A stretch of 8,736 nucleotides of DNA from NCBI GenBank assembly GCA_017849395.1, contig JAFIHO010000147.1:1-8736 (forward strand), in the 5' to 3' direction. Position 1 is the first letter of the stretch. Each line of letters begins with the position of its first letter. Shown piece by piece: positions 1 through 6,516 of the stretch. Both the position numbers and the translations under genes were made by a program. A model generated the notes under the pieces. The model was not told where the DNA came from, searched no databases, and saw only the letters and a list, made by a program, of their open reading frames with translations. Origin of the DNA: Hyphomicrobiales bacterium. Lineage in GTDB: Bacteria > Pseudomonadota > Alphaproteobacteria > Micropepsales > Micropepsaceae.

Positions 1-187
1 AGATGGCGACAACCGGATTTATGTCAGCGGAGACATGCTGGGCCGCAACCGATGGGCGATCTATCCCAACGACATGCGCAGGGACAAAGAACATGGCCGC
101 CCGCTGCATGACGATGCGATGCGCGATCTGGTAGTGAGGCGCATCCGCGAGGCGCTGGAATTCCTGGGCGGCTCGCTGGAGATGTGA
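1..187 (+). CDS. C-terminal end of an unrecognised protein (5' truncated by window edge)
   Basis: An open frame enters at base 2 and runs for 61 codons to a TGA at 185-187. Codons are strongly G/C-ending, as in the neighbouring genes, which supports a real coding region. The visible part is soluble and rich in charged residues, with a stretch reading IYVSGDMLGRNRWAIYPND and then a probable amphipathic helix (MRDLVVRRIREALEFL) before the end GGSLEM. I see no membrane segment, cysteine cluster or motif I can assign to a family, so no function is proposed. The stop lies only 7 bp from the stop of the convergent deoA gene, with no room for a separate terminator between them. Confidence 0.7.
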   Translation, partial: DGDNRIYVSGDMLGRNRWAIYPNDMRRDKEHGRPLHDDAMRDLVVRRIREALEFLGGSLEM

Positions 188-194
188 CGGGGAT

Positions 195-1502
195 TCAGCC
201 GATCCGTTCGTGGATGACGGCGCGCGGCGCGGGCGGCGCATCGGCGATGGTAACGGCGGCGGCGAGCGCGGCGATGGCGCGATCGGCGGCGTTGTCATCA
301 GCGGCGTGTACCATTGCGATGGGTTCTCCGGCCCTGAGTTGCGTGCCTGCCGGACGGAATTGCGCAAAGCCGACGGCGGTGTCGATGCTATCGCCGGTGG
401 CGCAGCGACCGCCTCCAAGGTCGATGAGGGCAACGCCAATGGCGCGCGCGTCCATGCGCGCGACATAGCCCGGCTTCTCGGCTATGAACGGCCTGATAAC
501 TGGCGCGACGTCCAGATAATCGGCGCTGCGATCCACAAAATCTTTCGGCCCGCCAAGCGCGGAGACCATATGGGAAAAAGCTTCCGCGGCCTTGCCGCTA
601 TCCAGGGCGGCCAGCGCTGTTGCCCTGCCCTCACCTGGCGTCGCCGCCAGTTTGCCCAGGGCGAGCATCTCGCCCGCCAAAGCGATAGTCACCTGGTGCA
701 ACCGCGCTTCGCGGCGCTTGCCGGTGAGGTAATCGACAGCTTCCTGCACTTCCAGCGCATGCCCAGCCGTCAGGCCCAGAACTTCATCCATGTCCGTGAT
801 CAACGCGGTGGTGGGAAGGCCTGCGTCGCGCGCGATGGCGACGATGCTTTGCGCAAGATCGCGAGCAGATTCCATATCAGGCATGAAAGCGCCGGAGCCG
901 CATTTCACATCCATCGCCAGGCCCTGCAGACCCGCCGCAAGCTTCTTGGACAGGATCGAGGCGCAAATCAGCGGGATCGATTCCACCGTCGCGGTCACGT
1001 CGCGGATGGCATAGAAACGCCGGTCGGCAGGGGCGAGGTCCGCTGTCTGGCCAATGATGGCACAGCCTGCCTCGCGCACCGCCTTGCGGAACAGGGCGAT
1101 ATCAGGCTGCGGATTATAACCTGGGATCGCGCCCATCTTGTCCAACGTACCGCCGGTGTGGCCCAGGCCCCGGCCTGAGATCATCGGTACATAGCCGCCG
1201 CAGGCCGCAACAATGGGGGCCAGCATGATGCTGACCTTATCGCCCACGCCGCCAGTCGAATGTTTGTCCAGCACGGGCCCGGGCAGATCCCATGACAGAA
1301 CGGTGCCGGAGTCCCGCATTGCCAAGGTCAGCGCAACCCGTTCGTCCGTATCCATGCCGCGAAAGAATACCGCCATGGCAAAGGCCGCCACCTGTGCCTC
1401 ACTGAACCCGCCATCCGTAATGCCGCGCACCAGGGCCGCGATCTCCGCGGCATCCAGAGCACCACCGTCGCGTTTCTTGCGGACGATCTCCTGCGGGATC
1501 AC
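195..1502 (-). CDS. deoA: Thymidine phosphorylase
   Basis: Cytoplasmic enzyme that phosphorolyses thymidine or deoxyuridine to free base and 2-deoxyribose-1-phosphate. The 435 residues compare with 440 for E. coli DeoA, and the match runs the full length: N-terminal helical domain, phosphate loop KHSTGG at 80-85, signature SGRGLGHTGGT at 109-119, and the base-binding segment YAIRDVTATV...ASILSKK, where R167, S182 and K186 correspond to E. coli R171, S186 and K190. The C-terminal alpha/beta domain contains the Gly-rich LIDLGGGR segment. One oddity is that the family signature normally ends in Glu (TLDKLE), while here the codon is GGC, giving TLDKMG (G124). The start is GTG, 1 bp after the cdd stop, with no clear Shine-Dalgarno, so translation is probably coupled to cdd. 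It is the last gene of the operon and converges on the gene ending at 187. Confidence 0.96.
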   Translation of the reverse strand: MIPQEIVRKKRDGGALDAAEIAALVRGITDGGFSEAQVAAFAMAVFFRGMDTDERVALTLAMRDSGTVLSWDLPGPVLDKHSTGGVGDKVSIMLAPIVAACGGYVPMISGRGLGHTGGTLDKMGAIPGYNPQPDIALFRKAVREAGCAIIGQTADLAPADRRFYAIRDVTATVESIPLICASILSKKLAAGLQGLAMDVKCGSGAFMPDMESARDLAQSIVAIARDAGLPTTALITDMDEVLGLTAGHALEVQEAVDYLTGKRREARLHQVTIALAGEMLALGKLAATPGEGRATALAALDSGKAAEAFSHMVSALGGPKDFVDRSADYLDVAPVIRPFIAEKPGYVARMDARAIGVALIDLGGGRCATGDSIDTAVGFAQFRPAGTQLRAGEPIAMVHAADDNAADRAIAALAAAVTIADAPPAPRAVIHERIG

Positions 1503-1503
1503 G

Positions 1504-2010
1504 TCAGGACTTTTTCAGGTTCGCGGGACCAAAGGACAAAGGAAGCAATTCATCCATCGTCATGCTGCCGCGCGTGCCGGAAGGGTCGCAGAAATACACC
1601 CTCACGTCACTGGCCGAGAATTCGCGCAGCTTCTGGCGGCAACCGCCGCAGGGCGTGACGGGTTCGGGCGAAATGCCCATCACCACGACCTCCGCGATGC
1701 GGCGCTCACCATTGCCGACCATCGCGGAAATCGCGGACGCCTCGGCGCAGCAGCCCTGGGGATAGGCCGCATTTTCAACATTGCAGCCGCCATACAGTTT
1801 TCCGCCAGCGCTGCGGATAGCCGCGCCGACATGAAACTTCGAATAGGGCGCATAGGCGCGATCCATCATGGCGCGCGCCAGCGCATGCAGGTCCTTGGGT
1901 GCATCCATCAGCCTTTTCCCGTCGGTTTTTGCTTCCGCCTTCAGCGCGGCATACAGGGAGGGTGCGAAGACCGCCGCCGTCAGGATCAGTCGCCGCCGCA
2001 GTCCGCTCAT
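1504..2010 (-). CDS. cdd: Cytidine deaminase with signal-peptide-like N-terminal extension
   Basis: Zinc-dependent hydrolytic deaminase converting (deoxy)cytidine to (deoxy)uridine. The catalytic core occupies about residues 36-168 and has the small tetrameric CDA layout: FHVGAA (59-64), substrate-binding NVEN (77-80), zinc ligand and proton shuttle C88-A-E90, and the second zinc motif P120-C121-GG-C124. About 34 residues precede the core, in which a basic LRRR (4-7) is followed by a hydrophobic stretch and an AEA motif (25-27), resembling a Sec or Tat-like export signal. The first ATG overlaps the ALDH stop as ATGA, a classic coupled start, which favours the long 168-residue form. The alternative is Met35 (ATG at 1906-1908), preceded by GGGAAAAGG, which would give a 134-residue cytosolic enzyme of normal length. 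The function is secure; the start and location are not. Confidence 0.93.
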   Translation of the reverse strand: MSGLRRRLILTAAVFAPSLYAALKAEAKTDGKRLMDAPKDLHALARAMMDRAYAPYSKFHVGAAIRSAGGKLYGGCNVENAAYPQGCCAEASAISAMVGNGERRIAEVVVMGISPEPVTPCGGCRQKLREFSASDVRVYFCDPSGTRGSMTMDELLPLSFGPANLKKS

Positions 2011-4358
2011 GCGCCGTACGGTATCCAGACATTCTTGACCTGGGTGGCGCGGCGCAAGATGGCGCGGCCTTCGACGCCCGCGCCGAACCAGTCCAGTGCG
2101 CCAGGCGCCCAGATGCGCTTCAGGTCGTCAGCGCTGGCTTCTTCGATCTTCTTTCCGTCCCCGCCGAAATACCAGAGCGCGTCGACACCGTGATGTTCGG
2201 CCAAGGTCAGAGCCAGGCTGTCGCGCGGGCCGGTAACGATATTCACCACGCCCGCAGGCATGTCGGAGGTTTCCAGCACCTGATAGAAATCGGTTGCGGA
2301 CAGCGGATATTTTTCGGACGGAACAATCACCACGCGATTGCCCATCGCCACAGCAGGGGCCCACAGCGAGGCGAAGGCCAGCAACGGCGCGTCATCCGGA
2401 CAGGCGATGCCGATCACGCCCATCGGTTCATTCATGGCCAGCACCACGCCGCGAAGGGGCGGATTGTGTACCGCACCATCGAACTTGTCCGCCCAGGCGG
2501 CAGCGGTGAACAGGCGGCGAATGGTAAGGTCCACCTGTTTTCCGGCAATAGCCTTGGTGACACCAGTCATGGCGCGGATGCGGTCTGTGAATTCGACGGC
2601 GCGGGCGGATAGATTCTCGGCACAGTAATAAAGGATCTGGGCGCGGGCATGGCCTGTGGTGTTGGCCCAGCCTTCTGACTTAACCGCCGCTTCCACAGCG
2701 TTGCGGATATCCTTGCGGCTGCCTTCGCCCACATGACCGACCAATGCGCCGGAGGGCGAAAGAATGGCGCGACTGTAGCCGCTATCCGGGCGAGCCTGCT
2801 TGCCGCCGATAAACAGCTTGGCGGTGCGGTCGATAGCGTCGGTATCTTCAAGCTGCGGCTCGGACGAAGGCGCAGCCATCACGGCGGTCGCTTTTGTGGC
2901 TTTTTCCTTGAGATATTCGAAGATGCCCTCACGACCGCCTTCACGGCCGAAGCCGGATTCACGGTAGCCGCCGAAGCCGGAGGAGGCATCAAACTGGTTG
3001 GTGCAATTGATCCATACCACGCCAGCCTTGATCTTCGGCGCCAGGTCGAGCGCGACGTTTATGTCCTCGCTCCATATGCTGGCGGCGAGGCCGTAGCGCG
3101 TATTGTTGGCAAGCTGGGCGGCCTCGGCGGGGGTGCGGAAACTCATCGAGACCAGCACGGGACCAAAAATTTCTTCCTGCGCCAGAGTCGAGGCGGGTTC
3201 GACATTGGTGAGTAGCGTGGGCGGGTAGAAGCAGCCGTCCGGGCAAGCGGCCTTGGGCTGGAACAGGGTCGCGCCTTCGGCCAAGCCCTTTTTCACCTTG
3301 GCGTCGATCTGGGCGCGCTGTTTCATCGACACGATGGCGCCGATATCGGTTACCTTGTCCAGCGGATCGCCGACGCGCAGCGTTTCCATGCGGGCACGCA
3401 GCCTGGCGAGGAAGCGTTCCTCGACGCTTTCCTGCACCAGCAGGCGCGAACCGGCGCAGCAGACCTGACCCTGGTTGAACCAGATCGCATCCACCGCGCC
3501 TTCGACAGCGGCGTCAAGATCGGCGTTCTCGAAAACGACGAAGGGCGACTTGCCGCCCAGCTCAAGTGTCAGCCTCTTGCCGGTACCTGCCGTGGCGATG
3601 CGGATAGCGCGGCCCACTTCGGTAGAGCCGGTGAAAGCAATCTTGTCGATATCGGGATGCTCGACCAACACCCGTCCCGTCTCGCCTGCGCCGGTGACGA
3701 TGTTGACCACGCCCTTGGGAAGTTTCGCTTCGCCGCAGATTTCGGCGAACAGCAAGGCAGTGAGGCTGGTATCTTCGGCAGGCTTCAGGACAACCGTGTT
3801 GCCGCAGGCAAGAGCGGGCGCGATTTTCCAGGCCAGCATCAGCAGTGGGAAATTCCAGGGGATCACCTGCTCCACCACACCCAGCGGCGCGTGGTCTGGG
3901 AATTCGCTTTCCAGTAACTCGGCCCAGCCGGCGTGATGGTAGAAATGGCGCGCCACCAGCGGAATGTCGATATCGCGGGTCTCGCGGATCGGCTTTCCGT
4001 TGTCCAATGTCTCCAGCACCGCGAAAAGGCGGGCATGTTTCTGCACCAGCCGCGCCAGGGCATAGAGGTATTTGGCGCGGGCGTGGCCAGACAGCTTGGC
4101 CCAGCCGGGTTGGGCGGCGCGCGCCGCCTTCACGGCGGCGTCAACGTCGCCCGGTGCAGCTTCAACCAAGGAAGCGAGTTTCTTGCCCGTGGCTGGATTG
4201 GTGCTGTCGAAGCGGCGACCGGTGCCCTTTATCCATCCGCCGCCGATATACAGTTCGAAGCTGCGCCCATGCTTTTCGAGCCATGCCTGTACCGGCGCGT
4301 CGCTTTCCGGCGCGGGGCCGTATTCCATGGTTTCGAGAATTTGCGCGACGCTGCTCAT
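2007..4358 (-). CDS. Two-domain aldehyde dehydrogenase, ALDH16 family
   Basis: NAD(P)-dependent aldehyde dehydrogenase of 783 residues, against about 500 for usual ALDHs. Residues ~30-490 form a complete catalytic ALDH: IPWNFP (N169), FTGSTEVG (242-249), general base E266 in LELGGK, nucleophile C300 in FNQGQVCC and EEIFGP (395-400). Residues ~514-783 are a second, shortened ALDH-like domain (LFIGGK, GHVGEGSRKDIRNAVEAA, EPMGVIGIACPDDAPLLAFASLWAPA, VNIVTG, DALWYFGG) with no catalytic Cys motif. This architecture, the start EYGPAPES and the end KNVWIPYGA match the ALDH16 family, whose human member ALDH16A1 has the same two-domain plan. Unlike the human protein as I recall it, the first domain keeps every catalytic residue. 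Lying just downstream of deoC, it plausibly oxidises the acetaldehyde DeoC makes; the substrate is inferred. It starts 12 bp after the deoC stop with a weak Shine-Dalgarno. Confidence 0.93.
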   Translation of the reverse strand: MSSVAQILETMEYGPAPESDAPVQAWLEKHGRSFELYIGGGWIKGTGRRFDSTNPATGKKLASLVEAAPGDVDAAVKAARAAQPGWAKLSGHARAKYLYALARLVQKHARLFAVLETLDNGKPIRETRDIDIPLVARHFYHHAGWAELLESEFPDHAPLGVVEQVIPWNFPLLMLAWKIAPALACGNTVVLKPAEDTSLTALLFAEICGEAKLPKGVVNIVTGAGETGRVLVEHPDIDKIAFTGSTEVGRAIRIATAGTGKRLTLELGGKSPFVVFENADLDAAVEGAVDAIWFNQGQVCCAGSRLLVQESVEERFLARLRARMETLRVGDPLDKVTDIGAIVSMKQRAQIDAKVKKGLAEGATLFQPKAACPDGCFYPPTLLTNVEPASTLAQEEIFGPVLVSMSFRTPAEAAQLANNTRYGLAASIWSEDINVALDLAPKIKAGVVWINCTNQFDASSGFGGYRESGFGREGGREGIFEYLKEKATKATAVMAAPSSEPQLEDTDAIDRTAKLFIGGKQARPDSGYSRAILSPSGALVGHVGEGSRKDIRNAVEAAVKSEGWANTTGHARAQILYYCAENLSARAVEFTDRIRAMTGVTKAIAGKQVDLTIRRLFTAAAWADKFDGAVHNPPLRGVVLAMNEPMGVIGIACPDDAPLLAFASLWAPAVAMGNRVVIVPSEKYPLSATDFYQVLETSDMPAGVVNIVTGPRDSLALTLAEHHGVDALWYFGGDGKKIEEASADDLKRIWAPGALDWFGAGVEGRAILRRATQVKNVWIPYGA

Positions 4359-4370
4359 GCCGGTTTCATT

Positions 4371-5366
4371 TCAGGCCATCGGATGACGATAGGATGCGGA
4401 ATAATGCCCGCTGACGAAATGCTCAAGCTGTCGTTCGATATCGGTGAGGAGGCTGGACGCACCCAGCCGGAACAGGTCCGGTTTCAGCCAGTCATTGCCC
4501 AATTCTTCTTTCATGATGAATTCGTAGTTCATCGCATCCTTGGCAGTGGAGATGCCGCCCGCGGGCTTGAACCCGACCTTGTAACCCGTCATCTGCCGCC
4601 AATCGCGGATCACGCGACACATGACAAGGGCGAACGACATCGTGGCATTGACCGGCTCCTTGCCGGTGGATGTCTTGATGAAGTCAGCGCCTGCCATCAT
4701 GCAGGCGAGCGATGCCTTCGCCACATTGACAAGAGTGCCAAGATCCCCTGCCCCGATGATCGCCTTCACATGGGCCGGGCCGCAGGCTTCACGGAACAGT
4801 TTCATCTCGTCATAAACGGCGCGGAAATTTCCAGTCAGCACATGGCCCCGGTCGATAACGATGTCGATTTCCCTCGCCCCCGCCGCCACCGAAGCTTCGA
4901 TTTCCTTGATGCGGAGATTGAGCGGCGACAGGCCCGCAGGGAAGCCGGTCGAAACGGCGGCGACGGGAATGTTCGTACCGCGCAGCGCCTCCACCGCCGT
5001 CGTGACCATGGCGTGATAGACGCACACCGCGCCGGTGGTGAGGCCTATGCCGCCTATCCCCATCGCATCGAGCAATTCCTGGCGCACCGGCTGGCGCGCC
5101 TTGGCGCAGAGGCGGCGCACCCGGCCCGGCGTGTCGTCGCCCGACAGGGTGGTGAGGTCGATGCACTGGATGGCGCGCACCAGCCATGCAGCCTGCCATT
5201 GTTTCTTGACGGTACGACGGCCTGGCAGGGTGGCAGCACGGCGTTCGGCAGCGCTGCGGTTGACCCGCACGCTTTCAATCAGGTCGTTGTCATAGGCAGC
5301 GACGGGATTGCGACCCTCTTCGCTTCCCGAAGCCTCGCGCGGGCTGATGGAATGGACATTGGACAT
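4371..5366 (-). CDS. deoC: Deoxyribose-phosphate aldolase (animal-DERA-like type)
   Basis: Class I aldolase splitting 2-deoxyribose-5-phosphate into glyceraldehyde-3-phosphate and acetaldehyde in the cytoplasm. Numbering from the ATG at 5364-5366 (331 residues), D168 in GAREIDIVID, the Schiff-base lysine K231 in ADFIKTSTGKE and the second lysine K267 in VGFKPAGG are all present. The protein is about 70 residues longer than E. coli DeoC and has segments typical of animal DERA: RRTVKKQWQAAWL, IDLTTLSGDDT, KEELGNDWLKPDLFRLGAS and a Tyr-containing tail ending RHPMA. I chose the ATG. An in-frame GTG at 5379-5381 would add five residues, and neither has a strong Shine-Dalgarno. The first ~25 residues are Ser/Glu-rich and probably disordered. 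The 73 bp between upp and this ATG contains no obvious terminator, so cotranscription is likely. Confidence 0.95.
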   Translation of the reverse strand: MSNVHSISPREASGSEEGRNPVAAYDNDLIESVRVNRSAAERRAATLPGRRTVKKQWQAAWLVRAIQCIDLTTLSGDDTPGRVRRLCAKARQPVRQELLDAMGIGGIGLTTGAVCVYHAMVTTAVEALRGTNIPVAAVSTGFPAGLSPLNLRIKEIEASVAAGAREIDIVIDRGHVLTGNFRAVYDEMKLFREACGPAHVKAIIGAGDLGTLVNVAKASLACMMAGADFIKTSTGKEPVNATMSFALVMCRVIRDWRQMTGYKVGFKPAGGISTAKDAMNYEFIMKEELGNDWLKPDLFRLGASSLLTDIERQLEHFVSGHYSASYRHPMA

Positions 5367-5439
5367 GCCAGACGCTTTCACCGGGTCGGGAGCGAGTCAA
5401 GTCAAGCCGATGTAAACCCGATAACTGCCGCTTTTCCGG

Positions 5440-6069
5440 TCATTTGGTCCCGAACATGCGGTCTCCGGCGTCGCCCAATCCCGGAACGATATAACCATGC
5501 TCGTTCAGGTGGCTGTCGATCGCCGCCGTCCAGAGCGGTACATCCGGATGCGCCTGGCGGAAATGGGCGATCCCTTCAGGGGCGGCGAGGAGACACATCA
5601 GACGCAGCTTCGTCACGCCCCGCGCTTTGAGCCTGTCCACCGCCGCCACCGCCGAATTGCCGGTGGCCAGCATCGGGTCCATCACAATCACCAGACGTTG
5701 GGCGACATCTTCCGGCGCCTTGAAATAATATTCGACGCTTTCCAGCGTATCGGGATCGCGATACAGCCCGATATGGGCCACGCGGGCCGATGGCACAAGA
5801 TTGAGCATGCCGTCCAGAAAGGCAGTTCCGGCCCGCAGGATCGGCGCGAACACCAGCTTTTTGCCTTCAATGACCGGCGCCTTCATGGTCGTCAGTGGCG
5901 TTTCGATTTCGATCTGGGTGATCGGCAAATCGCGCGTCACCTCGTAGCAGATCAGCATGCCGATTTCGTTCAGCAATTCGCGGAAATTCTTGGTGCTGGT
6001 GCGCCGGTCGCGCAGCAGTGTCAGCTTGTGCTGTATCAGGGGATGATCGACGACTGTGACACCCTGCAT
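5440..6069 (-). CDS. upp: Uracil phosphoribosyltransferase
   Basis: Cytoplasmic enzyme making UMP and pyrophosphate from uracil and PRPP, recovering the base released by DeoA. With the start at 6069 it has 209 residues, matching the usual 208. Visible landmarks are HPLIQHKLTLLRD (9-21), RTSTKNFREL (23-32), PILRAGTAFLDGML (76-89), the PRPP loop DPMLATGNS (131-139), LAAPEGI (161-167) and the C-terminal uracil-binding region GYIVPGLGDAGD before the terminal FGTK. The same frame stays open upstream to an ATG at 6078 (three more residues) and a GTG at 6144 (25 more). I prefer 6069 because a GGA lies nine bases upstream and family homology begins there; 6078 is also possible. It is the first gene of the deo operon and is divergent from the ExbD-like gene. 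Confidence 0.95.
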   Translation of the reverse strand: MQGVTVVDHPLIQHKLTLLRDRRTSTKNFRELLNEIGMLICYEVTRDLPITQIEIETPLTTMKAPVIEGKKLVFAPILRAGTAFLDGMLNLVPSARVAHIGLYRDPDTLESVEYYFKAPEDVAQRLVIVMDPMLATGNSAVAAVDRLKARGVTKLRLMCLLAAPEGIAHFRQAHPDVPLWTAAIDSHLNEHGYIVPGLGDAGDRMFGTK

Positions 6070-6101
6070 GATGAACATTCCGTATGCTGGCCCGGAAGTT
6101 A

Positions 6102-6119
6102 AGGCCTGCCCGGGGGCCT
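6102..6119 (-). promoter_or_regulatory. Possible small hairpin in the upp leader
   Basis: AGGCC (6102-6106) and GGCCT (6115-6119) can pair across the 8-base loop TGCCCGGG, forming a GC-rich hairpin about 33 bases upstream of the upp ATG in the mRNA. It has no T-tract and could be incidental in GC-rich DNA. Confidence 0.2.
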
Positions 6120-6155
6120 GTTTCCAGTGGCGCGGAACCGGCACCTGCGCTTAAC

Positions 6156-6164
6156 TGTGGATAA
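6156..6164 (-). promoter_or_regulatory. Single perfect DnaA-box nonamer
   Basis: The plus strand reads TGTGGATAA, the exact complement of the high-affinity DnaA box TTATCCACA. It lies about 90 bp upstream of the upp start and 43 bp upstream of the ExbD-like start, in the only divergent promoter region of the window. I saw no second box nearby and no AT-rich unwinding element, so this is not an origin. If functional, it would be a transcription-control site for DnaA. A chance 9-mer match is possible: under 0.1 expected in a window this size on both strands with even base composition. Confidence 0.4.
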
Positions 6165-6206
6165 CGCTCCGCGAGACAGAGAAAACGGGTATCGCCCGGA
6201 CAGGTG

Positions 6207-6515
6207 ATGAGGAACGCCCTTTATATTTCGATGCTGCTGTTGGCGCTGACCGGCAATGCTTCGGCCGCACCACCGGTTCTGGACCTGCACATCCAGATGG
6301 ACGGAAAAGTTCGCATCGGCGACGGCCCCGTCATGGGTATGCAGCAGTTCCAGGCCAGGCTTGAGCGATTCAAGCAGCAGCGGCCGCAGCCCGATCTTTT
6401 GGCCCGCGTCGAAAATGGCGCGCCGCTGGAGATGGTGACGCTTGTCATTCAAGTCATGCGCGATGCCGATTATGATGAACATTTGAAACTCCCGGAAACA
6501 GGAGGAGGAAACTGA
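6207..6515 (+). CDS. Small exported protein resembling the ExbD/TolR periplasmic domain
   Basis: A 102-residue protein counted from the ATG at 6207, with GGACAGG just upstream; an overlapping in-frame GTG at 6204 is also possible. Residues 1-20 look like a cleavable Sec signal peptide: MRN, a hydrophobic core YISMLLLALTG, then NASA before APP. Residues ~24-96 follow the pattern of the periplasmic domain of ExbD/TolR: LDLHIQMDGKVRIGDGPV (strands with the DGK turn), a helix QFQARLERFKQQRPQPD, the strand LLARVENGAP, a helix LEMVTLVIQVMRDADYD and a final strand HLKLPE. The N-terminal transmembrane helix with the essential Asp found in true ExbD/TolR is absent, so it cannot by itself be a proton-channel subunit. 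No ExbB/TolQ gene is nearby. Its last codons overlap the Shine-Dalgarno of the aminotransferase 1 bp downstream, so the two are coexpressed. The family call is by pattern only. Confidence 0.65.
   Translation: MRNALYISMLLLALTGNASAAPPVLDLHIQMDGKVRIGDGPVMGMQQFQARLERFKQQRPQPDLLARVENGAPLEMVTLVIQVMRDADYDEHLKLPETGGGN
6501..6508 (+). promoter_or_regulatory. Strong Shine-Dalgarno of the aminotransferase gene, inside the preceding gene
   Basis: GGAGGAGG lies eight bases before the ATG at 6517 and is the strongest ribosome binding site I saw in the window. It falls inside the 3' end of the ExbD-like gene, where it encodes part of the terminal Gly run. It fixes the aminotransferase start and implies high or independent translation of that gene. 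Confidence 0.85.
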
Positions 6516-6516
6516 C

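Larger units (their letters stand above)
195..6069 (-). other. Operon upp-deoC-ALDH16-cdd-deoA (pyrimidine deoxyribonucleoside salvage and catabolism)
   Basis: Five minus-strand genes lie head to tail. The upp-deoC gap is 73 bp to the ATG chosen for deoC, or 58 bp to an upstream in-frame GTG. Later junctions are 12 bp (deoC-ALDH), a 4-bp ATGA overlap (ALDH-cdd) and 1 bp (cdd-deoA). The gene products form one pathway: deamination of (deoxy)cytidine, phosphorolysis, uracil recovery and aldol cleavage of deoxyribose-5-phosphate, plus an aldehyde dehydrogenase that could take the acetaldehyde. Phosphopentomutase (DeoB), a nucleoside transporter and a DeoR- or NupR-type regulator are not in the window. 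I found no convincing sigma70 promoter by eye. The promoter is expected in the divergent region upstream of upp, and a second one before deoC cannot be excluded. Confidence 0.85.
6070..6206. promoter_or_regulatory. Divergent intergenic region between upp and the ExbD-like gene
   Basis: About 137 bp must contain the promoters for both the minus-strand deo operon and the plus-strand pair. By eye I find no -35/-10 pair close to consensus on either strand. It does contain a perfect DnaA-box nonamer, a possible leader hairpin near upp, and a loose inverted pair CACCTG (6142-6147) / CAGGTG (6201-6206). The second of these half-sites sits directly on the start of the ExbD-like gene. No riboswitch-like architecture is apparent. 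Confidence 0.6.

Noticed and set aside
210..1178. 322-codon plus-strand open frame opposite deoA
   Set aside because: It is antisense to the conserved thymidine phosphorylase, with no recognisable motif and skewed composition.
4229..4237. TTATCCATC as a second DnaA box
   Set aside because: It differs from the consensus at two positions and lies inside the coding sequence for the ALDH N-terminus.
5367..5439. TTGACT repeats upstream of deoC as a possible internal promoter
   Set aside because: TTGACTTGACT is present on the minus strand, but no acceptable -10 element lies 16-18 bases downstream of either copy.
3933..5630. Very long plus-strand open frame (565 codons) opposite ALDH, deoC and upp
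   Set aside because: It lies antisense to three genes with unmistakable family motifs. Its translation is low-complexity, His/Arg-rich and lacks motifs, as expected of an antisense frame in GC-rich DNA.
6070..6144. N-terminal extension of upp to the GTG at 6144
   Set aside because: The extra 25 residues have no counterpart in the family, and the core begins at MQGVTVVDHP, giving a normal-length enzyme.
6070..6206. Replication origin suggested by the DnaA box
   Set aside because: There is only one box, no AT-rich unwinding region, and no dnaA, parA or similar genes.
6480..6512. LPETG-like sortase motif at the end of the ExbD-like protein
   Set aside because: There is no hydrophobic segment or basic tail after it and the context is Gram-negative. 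The Gly run is explained by the overlapping Shine-Dalgarno of the next gene.
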